This document shows, in pieces, positions 25,440 to 34,244 of a stretch of DNA of 64,000 nt. The position numbers and the translations under genes were made by a program. This DNA comes from a virus, in the IMG/VR virus record IMGVR_UViG_3300034044_000040, positions 21,341 to 85,340 of that record; one strand, given 5' to 3'. Below the pieces are notes generated by a model. The model was given only the letters and a program-made list of their open reading frames with translations. It made no database searches and was not told where the DNA came from. Every line of letters starts with the position of its first letter. Position 1 is the first letter of the stretch.

Positions 25440-28321
25440 CTATTTCAACAACCATAGCAACCCCACTTTTCGGGGGTGACGCGCATGACCGCGAGATTGA
25501 GCAAGTCCAAAAAGAATGGGGACATCCACAGCGTGGCAACGCAGATGCACCAATTTTGGTTCTTTGTGATGCACCCAGCATAGTGGCTGCACGCCAGTCA
25601 CTCCCGATGGAAATGCCGCTCCACAAGATGTGGGCACAGATGGCACTTGAGCACGGGTTCCAACAGGAGGATTTCTATTTCATCGGGCTGTGCCCACCAA
25701 TTCCTAAGTCAGTTGGAAAATCCAAAAAGAAGGAATGGGATTTTATCAAGCCCTACGCGCGTGAGGTGCGAAGGATAATTGATCACATGAACCCCAAACT
25801 CATCATCGCCACGGGGAACAATGCGCTGCGTGCCCTCGCCGGTAAATCCATGGCAATCACGAAAAGTCGCGGCATGTTTCACGACCTGTCTGATGCCCAC
25901 CTTTACAAACTAGGTGCTGACGGCGAGATCATGTCACCTCGGGAAGTGGATATACCGGGCGTTTCCGCCCCCGTGTTCCCGATGCTGTCACCCAAACTGG
26001 TTTCCATACAACCGGATTACCGCCCGATCATGGATGCAGACTTAGGCACCCTGAGCCGGGTCAAACGAGGTGATTGGGATGTGGCAACCCTTGCCGATAT
26101 CCCCACGGATTATCGGTGGGTAACAGACTTGCAATTTCTGCTCGATAACCCGCCGACGGCGATTGCATGGGACACAGAGACAACAGGTCTCAATCCCCTA
26201 GCGGAGGATTTCCGGGTCATCACGGTTCAGCTTACGGTGAAAAGCGGGCAGACATTCCTGTGCCGTGTGTGTGCAGATTATTTTCCTGAGAAATTTCCAG
26301 ATCAAACAGAAGCGGATATCCTGCGCCTGCGTGGCCAGCTGAAACAGCTCATGGAAAACCCGTTCATAAAGAAAATAGGGCAGGGTGCGAAATACGATTT
26401 CAAGGTCATGCGCTCCATGGGGATAGAAGTTTGCGGCTGGGAATGGGACACCGAGTTGATGGCCCGGTTCGTGAATGAAAATTTCATGACCTACAGTCTG
26501 GACGATCTGATCCGGATATACGTGCCCGCGATGGCAGGATATGCGGATCACTTCAATGAAACCGTGGATAAATCGAACATGATGGCCGTCCCTCCGGAAA
26601 CGGAATACGACGCCAGCGGAAGGATCGTCAGGGCCGGAATGCGGGAATATGCTGGTGGAGATAGTGACGCTACCTTCAGGCTGGCACAGGCGCTGAAGCC
26701 GATGCTCATGAAGGACAAGGGAAACCTTCACGTCATGCGTAAGGTTCACATGCGCGGGCTGCTCGCCTTCACGAAAGTGACGGAGACCTACGGGTTCACT
26801 TTCGACACAGCCGCACTTCAGATTTTCCGCGCAGACTTGGAGGAATTCGTTGCCACGGAGACACGCGCGCTTGTCCGCATGGTGCCAGCAAAAGTCCGCA
26901 GGAAGTATCTCGGGGACAAACAAGGTTTCAAGTTTTCAAGAGCGGATTGTGTTATAGACACCCTGTTCGGATACTGGGATGAAAATGACAAATTCCATAA
27001 GGGGGACGGCTTTGGCCTGAAGCCGAAAGTGTTCACGGACGGAACCGCAGATGAGCCGCGCCGCTGCGACAGAATTCCGTCAACCTCCTCAAAAACGCAT
27101 CTGCCCTATTTCCTGACTGAAAAGGGACCGGGTGGCAGGTTCGTGGAGAGGTACATCGAACTCGCAAAAGCCACGAAAATGCTGGACACTTACGCCAAGG
27201 GGTTTGAAAAAGTCATAAAAAAAGGTGAGCAGGGTGCGCTGGACCCGGAGCCAAGGAACGTGATCCTTCCGCAGTACAATTTCAAGACGAACACCAAGAG
27301 AACCCAGTCTATTGATCCGAACGGACAGAATTTTCCGAAGCGTGGTAAATTTGCGAAAGCCTTCCGGAGACTGATAATTGCACCACCGGGTAAAATGCTG
27401 ATCGCCTCGGACCTCAGCCAAGCGGAATTGCGTATCGCCGCGTGGATGGCAAACGAACCGACCATGCTGCAAATCTATCGGGACGGTCTTGATATTCACG
27501 TTGCCACGGCAGCACTCGTGTTGCGCATGACCATTGAGCAATTCATGGGGCAGGACAGGGCATTTTTCAAAAAACATCGCCAGAACGCCAAGCCAACGAA
27601 TTTCGGATACATCTACGGGGCCATGGCACCCACTTTCGTGCAGGTCGCAAAAACGGAGTATGGTGTGGACTTCACGCTTGCGGAAGCAGAAGAGATCAGG
27701 GACGTCTTTTTCTCAACGTATAGCGGTTTGGAGGAATGGCACCGGGCAACGAAAGAATTCGTTCACGCCAACGGTTACGTGAAATCACTCCACGGGTTGA
27801 CCCGCCACCTCCCATCCATATGGTCTGAAGATTGGAAGGTCATGTCAGGCGCAGAACGCAACGCGATAAACAGCCCGGTGCAGAATTTTGGCTCAGACTT
27901 GGGGGTCATGGCACTGACGCGACTGGCAGCACAGGCAGACCCAAATCTGATCCGGCCCGTAGGGTTTATCCATGACCAGCTGATCGCAGAGGTTGATGAG
28001 AACTATTACATCGAAGGCATGGGGTGGTTGAAATGGATAATGGAAAATCCGCCGCTTGAAGAATTTTTCGGTCTCACTCCACCATTGCCGATTATCTCTG
28101 ATCCTGAGTGGGGCAGAAACTTGGCAGACAGCACGGAACTCGGGGACGCTGAACAATCCATGAAGGACGCAGTTGCAGAACACGTCGCACGCCCGCCGTG
28201 GTGGGATCGTGATGAAGAAGCGGTATGGGATCGGTTCATGGCCAACAACGACGTTCCGGACTATACGGTTCGCGATGTAACTGGGGCCATGCGGCGTCAA
28301 CACCTCGTGCTCACATCGTAA
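25436..28321 (+). CDS. DNA polymerase A with N-terminal UDG-like domain
   Basis: A 961-residue fusion. Residues ~35-180 resemble a uracil-DNA glycosylase-type domain (ILVLCDAPS, FYFIGLCPP, KLIIATGNNALRALAG) with altered catalytic positions. The 3'-5' exonuclease starts at DTETTGL (~245). Polymerase motifs are A: ASDLSQAELR (~657), B: RQNAKPTNFGYIYG (~721), C: FIHDQL (~845), where the usual HDE is HDQ. ATG 25436 overlaps the helicase stop (ATGA). It is the phage replicative polymerase. Confidence 0.92.
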   Translation: MTISTTIATPLFGGDAHDREIEQVQKEWGHPQRGNADAPILVLCDAPSIVAARQSLPMEMPLHKMWAQMALEHGFQQEDFYFIGLCPPIPKSVGKSKKKEWDFIKPYAREVRRIIDHMNPKLIIATGNNALRALAGKSMAITKSRGMFHDLSDAHLYKLGADGEIMSPREVDIPGVSAPVFPMLSPKLVSIQPDYRPIMDADLGTLSRVKRGDWDVATLADIPTDYRWVTDLQFLLDNPPTAIAWDTETTGLNPLAEDFRVITVQLTVKSGQTFLCRVCADYFPEKFPDQTEADILRLRGQLKQLMENPFIKKIGQGAKYDFKVMRSMGIEVCGWEWDTELMARFVNENFMTYSLDDLIRIYVPAMAGYADHFNETVDKSNMMAVPPETEYDASGRIVRAGMREYAGGDSDATFRLAQALKPMLMKDKGNLHVMRKVHMRGLLAFTKVTETYGFTFDTAALQIFRADLEEFVATETRALVRMVPAKVRRKYLGDKQGFKFSRADCVIDTLFGYWDENDKFHKGDGFGLKPKVFTDGTADEPRRCDRIPSTSSKTHLPYFLTEKGPGGRFVERYIELAKATKMLDTYAKGFEKVIKKGEQGALDPEPRNVILPQYNFKTNTKRTQSIDPNGQNFPKRGKFAKAFRRLIIAPPGKMLIASDLSQAELRIAAWMANEPTMLQIYRDGLDIHVATAALVLRMTIEQFMGQDRAFFKKHRQNAKPTNFGYIYGAMAPTFVQVAKTEYGVDFTLAEAEEIRDVFFSTYSGLEEWHRATKEFVHANGYVKSLHGLTRHLPSIWSEDWKVMSGAERNAINSPVQNFGSDLGVMALTRLAAQADPNLIRPVGFIHDQLIAEVDENYYIEGMGWLKWIMENPPLEEFFGLTPPLPIISDPEWGRNLADSTELGDAEQSMKDAVAEHVARPPWWDRDEEAVWDRFMANNDVPDYTVRDVTGAMRRQHLVLTS

Positions 28322-28359
28322 TTCACCTCATAATTACCGTATAAAATGGAAAATATGTG

Positions 28360-28387
28360 TTGACAATAATCGTGGGTGTGGTATCTT
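28360..28387 (+). promoter_or_regulatory. Early-type phage promoter P3
   Basis: TTGACA (28360-28365), 16-bp spacer with AATCGTGGGTGTGG, TATCTT (28382-28387), then GTCAGATATAACAGAGAAAGG. Confidence 0.85.
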
Positions 28388-28421
28388 GTAGTAGTCAGAT
28401 ATAACAGAGAAAGGATTTATC

Positions 28422-28871
28422 ATGACGAGAGTACCACAGGCCAGCGTCACAGTACGGTCCCGCACTCCACGCGCGATAAACGTCGCCGAGGAAGTGCCCG
28501 TTGCCACGACCGTTGACATCGCCCGCGAATTGATCGCAGATATTGTACGCGCAAACGCGGAGAAGAACCGGCAGGGACGTATTGAAGCTGCGAAGAAAAA
28601 AGAGCTTCACAGCCTGATGGCCAAGCATGGCATCGAAAACATTCGCCACGAAGTGGATAATGAATTGATCGAAGCTGTCATCGCCGCAGGCGAGAAGACT
28701 ACGATTGATGTTGCTGCACTGTATAATGCCGTCGAGCTTCCGGTTTTCCTGTCCACCGTATCGGCCACACAAGGCGCGGTGAAAGAAAAATGTGGATCAA
28801 ACGTGCTGGCGATGGTATCAACGGCGAAAGCAACTGATCCCGTGCTCAGCGTGAAAAAGGTTAAAGCCTGA
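28422..28871 (+). CDS. Unknown early protein
   Basis: A 149-residue protein with its own promoter and an AAAGGA ribosome-binding site. It has an Ala/Glu/Lys helical core near residues 35-85 and no cysteine-rich or catalytic motif. It stands between DNA polymerase and primase genes but is transcribed separately, so strong early expression is likely. A DNA-binding or processivity role cannot be told from sequence. Confidence 0.6.
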   Translation: MTRVPQASVTVRSRTPRAINVAEEVPVATTVDIARELIADIVRANAEKNRQGRIEAAKKKELHSLMAKHGIENIRHEVDNELIEAVIAAGEKTTIDVAALYNAVELPVFLSTVSATQGAVKEKCGSNVLAMVSTAKATDPVLSVKKVKA

Positions 28872-28893
28872 GCACCTTCATACTTGACGAGTT

Positions 28894-28974
28894 CGCTGGC
28901 CACCTTTCTCGTCTGACATAGTAGAACTGGCCAGCGCGGGGCGTCTCTGTTTCTGTCCGGAGACGCCCCATTAT
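28894..28974 (+). terminator. Double-hairpin terminator
   Basis: The outer stem is CGCTGGCCA / TGGCCAGCG (28894-28902 with 28928-28936). The inner terminator stem is GGGGCGTCTC / GAGACGCCCC (28938-28947 with 28960-28969), followed by ATTATTT. It ends six bases before palindrome site 8. Confidence 0.8.
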
Positions 28975-28989
28975 TTGCAACGGGTTGCA
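28975..28989 (+). repeat. Dispersed palindrome site 8 (TTGCAACGGGTTGCA)
   Basis: Reverse-orientation copy (centre GG) between the terminator and the primase ATG at 28994, taking the ribosome-binding position. Confidence 0.9.
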
Positions 28990-28993
28990 CGTA

Positions 28994-30070
28994 ATGAAAG
29001 AAAACGATCTTCGCCTCATCCTGAAACGCCTGAACATTGAAATGGGCACGCCGAACCATTCAGGGTGGGGGCACACATCCTGCCCATTTGCCCCTTGGAA
29101 GCACAAAGGTGGCGTTGACCGTTCGCAGGGGTTCGCCGTGAAGGTAGAGGATGGGGGGCTGTCAGCATTCACTTGCCCCGCCTGTAAATCACACGGTCGC
29201 ATAGACACCCTCGCAAAAGAGCTTGGGCGGCTGCGGCAGGTGGATTACACACCAGTCATAAACGACATCAATAAGATCGAAATGCTGCGCATGACAATGC
29301 TGCCACCATGGGAGCAGCGCGCCATTCAATGCAGCGTGGAAACGCTACCGGAGCCTCTGGACCCAGACGTGTACGATCCCCTTGATATCTTCGATGACAT
29401 ATCAGCACACAGCGAAGCCGTAGAATTTATGGAGCAGCGGCGTGTCAGCCAAGAGGCAGCCGACCGGGCGTGCATCCGTTTTGATCCAGACAAACGGCGC
29501 ATCGTATTTCCCGTCCGGGATCGTGAGGGGCGGCTCTATGGGTTTACCGGGAGGACCGTAATTCCAGATCACAAACCGAAGGTGCTCGATTACGCAAATC
29601 TGCCGAAACGCATGTTGATTTTGGGTGAACACACATGGAAAGCGGATAGGCAGACCCTTATTGTCGAGGGCCTGTTCGCCTATGCAAGATTTCTGACCGA
29701 GGGTGCGGATGCGATATACAATGTCGGGGCGTTGCTGGGGTCAGAGGTGACACCCGGAAAGGCAGCCATACTCCGCAAATGGGCGCGGCCCACCCACCTG
29801 ATATTGGACCCTGACCCGGCGGGTGATGCCGGTATATTCGGCAAAATGAAAAAGACAGGCAGGGTGCTATCGAACGGGGAAGAGGAAGTCCGGAGGGACG
29901 TTGAGAGCGGAGCCTTATGGATGCTGGCGGAACACATGCCCGTGTATGTGCCTGAGTATCCCGAGGGGGTTACCGATCCGGATGATCTCACCATGGAGCA
30001 GATCGTGACCATGACGACGGGGCAGTTTCCCGTGCCGAAGCCGAAGAAATTATTTTCACGTAGTACCTAG
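28994..30070 (+). CDS. DnaG-type primase (zinc ribbon plus TOPRIM)
   Basis: A 358-residue protein. Zinc-ribbon residues appear near the N-terminus (CPFAPWKH, then CPACKSHG). The TOPRIM core shows TLIVEGLFAYA for the catalytic Glu and LILDPDPAGDAG for the DxD motif. It makes RNA primers for the DnaB-like helicase and PolA machinery. The ATG follows palindrome site 8 with no Shine-Dalgarno; an in-frame TTG at 28985 lies inside the palindrome. Confidence 0.88.
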   Translation: MKENDLRLILKRLNIEMGTPNHSGWGHTSCPFAPWKHKGGVDRSQGFAVKVEDGGLSAFTCPACKSHGRIDTLAKELGRLRQVDYTPVINDINKIEMLRMTMLPPWEQRAIQCSVETLPEPLDPDVYDPLDIFDDISAHSEAVEFMEQRRVSQEAADRACIRFDPDKRRIVFPVRDREGRLYGFTGRTVIPDHKPKVLDYANLPKRMLILGEHTWKADRQTLIVEGLFAYARFLTEGADAIYNVGALLGSEVTPGKAAILRKWARPTHLILDPDPAGDAGIFGKMKKTGRVLSNGEEEVRRDVESGALWMLAEHMPVYVPEYPEGVTDPDDLTMEQIVTMTTGQFPVPKPKKLFSRST

Positions 30071-30144
30071 TATACGATTGACAAACAAACTGTGACGTAG
30101 TAGAGGTGGTATGTCACATCGTGCAACAGGGGATTGCATACGAA

Positions 30145-30444
30145 ATGCTGCCAGATACATCATCAGTCGTGAAAGAAATAGCTTCCCGCCTCATGCGGGA
30201 TGGTTGCGTCACCACAATGACGAGCACCGGCAGACGCCTGTTTCTGATATCCTCACGCACTTTGAAAATGGATGAACCGGGCATATTGGTTTCCCTCGAA
30301 AAAGGGGGCTGCCATTTCTGGGATGGCAAGGAACAAATAAACCAATTTAAGCTGATATCCTCTGGCTTTGACACTGAAACCTCTGCTATATTGGCAGGTG
30401 TTCTACACGCAGTGAACGAAGAAATAGGCCACGCAGGCCGATAA
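30145..30444 (+). CDS. Unknown small protein
   Basis: A 99-residue protein from ATG 30145; an in-frame GTG at 30106 would add 13 residues. A TTGACA at 30078 and TTGACAAACAAAC similarity to the 54132 promoter suggest local transcription. Start choice is uncertain because no clear ribosome-binding site precedes either. A degenerate palindrome (TGCAAC, six bases, TTGCA) lies at 30122-30138. No family recognised. Confidence 0.5.
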   Translation: MLPDTSSVVKEIASRLMRDGCVTTMTSTGRRLFLISSRTLKMDEPGILVSLEKGGCHFWDGKEQINQFKLISSGFDTETSAILAGVLHAVNEEIGHAGR

Positions 30445-30508
30445 TATCAAAACAGGGCCATACACGCCCATCAGGACCAAAAAGTCCACGAACCTCGGAG
30501 TAATAAAA

Positions 30509-31690
30509 ATGACTATACAACCACCTCGTGCCCCACTCGGGGGAGCATCTGTTCCACAGGGTACCCGCCCTCAGCGTGACCTTTCATGGGTTAAGACAGG
30601 TCAAGCGGCACGCACCACAGGTCAAGCCGTGCAGCATGACAATGAAATTCGCCGCGAGCAGCGGCAAAAAGAATACAAATGGCCAAACAGGTTCTTTCTG
30701 AAATCCGCCCCGGATCAGAACGGTGCCGGTCACATCGGTGATATCATCATCTTGGACGCGGAACCCGGCCCTCATTATTTTGAACACATGATGCCGAACG
30801 ACAAGGGGTGGAAACAAATCCCCGTGCCTTGCGCCAAAGAGTTTGACAACTGCCCATTATGTCCGCCAAACGGCACGGATGAAAGTGCCTATGTCATGTT
30901 GTTGACGGTACTGAACCTTCAGGGGTACTGGTCAAAAAAGGAAAACCGCCAAATCCATCCGACGCGCGAATTGTTGGTGGTTAAAGTCGGTCAGCACAAT
31001 GATTTCTATCAACTCAAAGAAATGTTTGGCACCCTTCGCGGCCTTCAACTTCGCATGTTCCGGAACGGGCAGCGCTCACCCCGGATCGGCGCGATTGACG
31101 GGCTTTCTCAGATACTGGACGGCACTTTCAAACCTCAGCAGCACACGGATGAAGCCATCGTTGGTTACCTGACCCAGATGAACAAGATGGGGCCTGATAC
31201 CTATGTGAACCAACAGCGAAAAACCATCGAAAAATACCCTGCCGGTCACATGGCGCAGCCCTTTGAGTATGCAGAGTTTCTTGAGCGCCCTGATGTGGAA
31301 GCCATGCGTCAGCGGTGGGGCGGATCACCCCCGCTCGGGGCCTATGCGGGTGATGACAGCAGCCAATGGGGCAACAACGCGCCGCCAGTGGCCCAGCCAC
31401 CCGCAGGATACCCGCCTGTTGGAGCACACCCCCCAGCTGGAGCATCTGCCCCCATCCCCACGACCGTTGCCCCCACGACCATTGGGGCCTTTGCGCCTAC
31501 GCAGTCAGGAAGTATCCAGCCCACATCCGGCATACAGCCCACTACGATCCAGCCCGGTGCTCAGCCACAACAACCCGGCATACCACCCATGACAATGGCA
31601 GCGCCGGTGAGAGACCGCACACCACCGCAGACTGAGAACCCACCTGCCGTCGCATCCGCAACAATTGATGATGACGAAATACCGTTCTAG
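30509..31690 (+). CDS. Single-stranded DNA-binding protein-like
   Basis: A 393-residue protein. The central region has a zinc-binding-like CAKEFDNCPLCPPNG and strands reminiscent of phage gp32-type cores (WPNRFFLKS, RELLVVKVGQ, LRGLQLRMFRNG). Residues ~285-375 are Pro/Gln/Thr-rich linker, and the protein ends in DDDEIPF, the acidic tip typical of bacterial SSBs that recruits partners. It most likely coats ssDNA for the replication and recombination enzymes around it. Confidence 0.75.
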   Translation: MTIQPPRAPLGGASVPQGTRPQRDLSWVKTGQAARTTGQAVQHDNEIRREQRQKEYKWPNRFFLKSAPDQNGAGHIGDIIILDAEPGPHYFEHMMPNDKGWKQIPVPCAKEFDNCPLCPPNGTDESAYVMLLTVLNLQGYWSKKENRQIHPTRELLVVKVGQHNDFYQLKEMFGTLRGLQLRMFRNGQRSPRIGAIDGLSQILDGTFKPQQHTDEAIVGYLTQMNKMGPDTYVNQQRKTIEKYPAGHMAQPFEYAEFLERPDVEAMRQRWGGSPPLGAYAGDDSSQWGNNAPPVAQPPAGYPPVGAHPPAGASAPIPTTVAPTTIGAFAPTQSGSIQPTSGIQPTTIQPGAQPQQPGIPPMTMAAPVRDRTPPQTENPPAVASATIDDDEIPF

Positions 31691-31851
31691 GGGGTAGCTC
31701 AAAGGCTGGATGACTTTTCTGTTTTCAAGACGGCCTCTAAATGTCAACGAAACCAGTGGAGGGGAGGGCGCGACACATATTTGGCATGATCAGATATACG
31801 TCACGTCCCCCCACTCCTACAGATACACCGTATTTTGCAACGGGTTGCACA
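31691..31851 (+). other. Short non-coding interval before SF2 helicase
   Basis: The frame of the helicase is open back to ATG 31741, but this stretch codes for low-complexity sequence and its last part is palindrome site 9. I see no promoter match. Confidence 0.4.
31835..31849 (+). repeat. Dispersed palindrome site 9 (TTGCAACGGGTTGCA)
   Basis: Copy with centre GG ending two bases before the helicase ATG at 31852, where a Shine-Dalgarno would be expected. Confidence 0.9.
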
Positions 31852-33300
31852 ATGAACCAATTGATCCCACCTCACGTAGACGCCGCCACCCTTTCAGGGT
31901 GGTTTTACGTGCCGTATTCAGCACTTGGAGGTGAGCGTGGCGTGCGGGAGGAAAAGGGACTGCTCACGATAAAATCGCCATATGCTGAGGACATTGACGA
32001 ACCCATTCGCATGTACAAGGACATCCCCTCGCGCGCCCTGCTCGGTATACCCCGCGCCTATGCCTTAGAGCGGTTCCCTTGGCTGTCCTACACAGACAAG
32101 AGGACATTTGGCGAAGATATATTACCCACACCAAAACGACCTGATCCAAATCATCCAGCGGTCAAGGAACCTGAACGGCAAAAGAAATTTATACTCGCCC
32201 TGCACGACGCCGCCAGAGCACATGGAAGTTTCATGGCACAGGCCGCGACGGGTTCCGGAAAAACAGTATGCGCCCTTGACGCCGCCGCAGAAATGGGACG
32301 GAAGACACTTGTTTTGGTGCATCTTGAGCGGTTGCGGGACCAATGGCTTGACGAAATCAAGGACAAGCTCGGGGTTCCGGAGGCTCGCATCGGTATAGTG
32401 CAGGGTCCAACCTGTGAATATATCGGAAAGGATTTCGTTGTCGGGTTGATGCCTAGCCTGTCACAGCGGAAAGATTATCCACGTGACTTCTATCAGTCGT
32501 TCGGCACCGTCATTGTGGACGAGGTGCATCGCGTTGGCACTCCACTCCTCAGCAAATGCGTACCACTTTTTCCGGCATATTATCGGTGGGGTTTTTCTGC
32601 CACGATCAAGCGGCGGGATGGTATGGATAAGGTGGCGTTCAACCACATCGGACCCCTGCGGGTGACGTCAAAGGCGACCGCGCTGGCATGTTCGGTGTAC
32701 GTGAAGCGATACAAAACGCAGAGAAAACTATGGGGCAACAGCCCGATCCAGAGAGCCAAATGCCTCGCATCGGACCCTGATCGCAACGCCATGCTGGTGG
32801 ACCTTATACGCAGGAATTACGCTGTCGGAAGGAACATGCTGATCATCGGAAAATATGTGGACCACCTGCAAGACCTGATGGAGGAATGCATCAGACAAGG
32901 GGTACCACAAACAGCTTGCGGCCAATTTACCGGGGAGAAACTGCAACGGCAGTGGACCAATACGAATAACGGCTGGCGGCTGGTCACAACGAAGCGTATC
33001 AAGGTGAAGAAAGAGGAGTTTGATCACATAAAAAAACACAGTCAGCTGATCTTCGCAACCTATGGCATGTTCAAAGAAGGGATCGACGTCCCTCGTCTCG
33101 ATTGTGGAATTGACGTGTTGCCACAGAGCGAAGCCACACAGGTTATAGGCCGTATCCGCCGCCCCCTTGAGGGAAAACCGCAACCGTACTGGATCACCCC
33201 GCTGGACGTTAGCTGTCCGATTTCACGCCGCATGTTTGATAAACGGAGGGTAGATTATCACACAACCGGGTGTAGGATAGTCGAGAGCCAGAAAATTTAA
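31852..33300 (+). CDS. Superfamily 2 DNA helicase
   Basis: A 482-residue protein from ATG 31852 (in-frame ATG 31741 adds 37 residues). Motifs: I AATGSGKT (~131-138), Ia TLVLVHLERL, II DEVH (~223), III FSATIKR, V FATYGMFKEGIDVP, VI QVIGRIRR. This is a UvsW/XPB-like arrangement. It may resolve branched intermediates with the RecA-like and RuvC-like proteins downstream. Confidence 0.88.
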   Translation: MNQLIPPHVDAATLSGWFYVPYSALGGERGVREEKGLLTIKSPYAEDIDEPIRMYKDIPSRALLGIPRAYALERFPWLSYTDKRTFGEDILPTPKRPDPNHPAVKEPERQKKFILALHDAARAHGSFMAQAATGSGKTVCALDAAAEMGRKTLVLVHLERLRDQWLDEIKDKLGVPEARIGIVQGPTCEYIGKDFVVGLMPSLSQRKDYPRDFYQSFGTVIVDEVHRVGTPLLSKCVPLFPAYYRWGFSATIKRRDGMDKVAFNHIGPLRVTSKATALACSVYVKRYKTQRKLWGNSPIQRAKCLASDPDRNAMLVDLIRRNYAVGRNMLIIGKYVDHLQDLMEECIRQGVPQTACGQFTGEKLQRQWTNTNNGWRLVTTKRIKVKKEEFDHIKKHSQLIFATYGMFKEGIDVPRLDCGIDVLPQSEATQVIGRIRRPLEGKPQPYWITPLDVSCPISRRMFDKRRVDYHTTGCRIVESQKI

Positions 33301-33316
33301 AATATGAGAGAACACC

Positions 33317-33874
33317 ATGACCCAGAAAGATGACCGCAATAATCGCCGTGCAGACCGGTACGAAACGGATGAAATATATCGCAACAAGGCGCAGAACAGG
33401 TCGCGAGCCTCGTACCGCCAGAAAACCGGCATGTCCCTGCGCGATCCACGCGAGAACCTGAGCCATCTTGATGACTTTGGAAAGACGCGCATGACACACC
33501 TTCCGGGCGGGGACGCTTACCGGTGGGTTTTCACAAAGATGGAAGTCGCTGAGGTATTCGGCAGAACCCCGAAGATGTTCTACCGGTGGGTTAATGACGG
33601 GCGTTTCCCTGCCCCGGTGGTGACCGCGATAGACTATCCAATCACACGGGATTATAAGAACCAGATGGGTGTCAAGGTTCCTCAGACCGTGGAGGTCTAT
33701 ACCGCAGAAGAGGTTAAGGCTGCACTCCTCGTGCTGGGCCAGCATCTTTCGGAGGTCGCATACTATCGAAATGATCACGAAACGCAGCGCCGCAATCTCT
33801 ACGCTGTCATGCAGACCGCACGAAAAAGCATCGGCCTTCCTGAATTTGCCGATACGAAAGGGGGCAAAAAATGA
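33317..33874 (+). CDS. Helix-turn-helix DNA-binding protein
   Basis: A 185-residue protein. The segment FTKMEVAEVFGRTPKMFYRWVNDGRFPAPVV (~69-99) looks like a winged-helix / excisionase-type HTH. The N-terminal 60 residues are highly basic (many Arg/Lys). It sits in the replication-recombination operon, overlapping the next gene by 4 bases. It could regulate phage transcription and is one candidate ligand for the dispersed palindrome (inference only). Confidence 0.6.
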   Translation: MTQKDDRNNRRADRYETDEIYRNKAQNRSRASYRQKTGMSLRDPRENLSHLDDFGKTRMTHLPGGDAYRWVFTKMEVAEVFGRTPKMFYRWVNDGRFPAPVVTAIDYPITRDYKNQMGVKVPQTVEVYTAEEVKAALLVLGQHLSEVAYYRNDHETQRRNLYAVMQTARKSIGLPEFADTKGGKK

Positions 33875-34236
33875 GCGCACAAATCCGAGACAGAACCCCA
33901 CGGGCGGTGGATATCACACCATCTGAAGATGATCAGCCACTCACCGGGGTGATTGGGTACGCCATAGCCAGACGCACAGCATACGGCAATGAAGCGGAGA
34001 CCCTTGAGGAAATCAGGGTGCCGATATTTCACACCGCCCCGGCGCGGGTCCGCGTATCCGGATCAGTCACACAGAATTTGGGTGATTACAATTCAGCCCG
34101 CGTGGAGGTGTCGGTGGAAATGCCGTGCCTACCGGAAGCCACAGAGGTCCAGCGCGTGTATCACATGCTATCAGCCCAAGTGGATGAAATGTGCCGTCGT
34201 GAACTGGCGGTCGCAACCGGCCAACAAGTCTCTTGA
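33871..34236 (+). CDS. Unknown protein in recombination operon
   Basis: A 121-residue protein with the phrase RVRVSGSVTQNLGDYNSARVEVSVEMPCLPE, a beta-sheet-rich pattern. A helical C-terminus follows. It overlaps the HTH gene by 4 bases and precedes the RecA-like gene by 8 bases, so it is co-expressed with them. Its function is unknown; a recombination accessory role is possible. Confidence 0.6.
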   Translation: MSAQIRDRTPRAVDITPSEDDQPLTGVIGYAIARRTAYGNEAETLEEIRVPIFHTAPARVRVSGSVTQNLGDYNSARVEVSVEMPCLPEATEVQRVYHMLSAQVDEMCRRELAVATGQQVS

Positions 34237-34244
34237 GAAAGAAA

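Noticed and set aside
30078-30115. Another member of the early promoter family before the 30145 gene
   Set aside because: TTGACAAACAAAC and GAGGTGGTATG are present, but the spacing is about 10 bases too long for a -35/-10 pair.
31688-31770. tRNA-like start (GGGGGTAGCTCAAAGG) after the SSB-like gene
   Set aside because: No pairing 3' acceptor strand, no matching D-stem GAGC and no T-loop GTTCRA follow, so no cloverleaf can be drawn.
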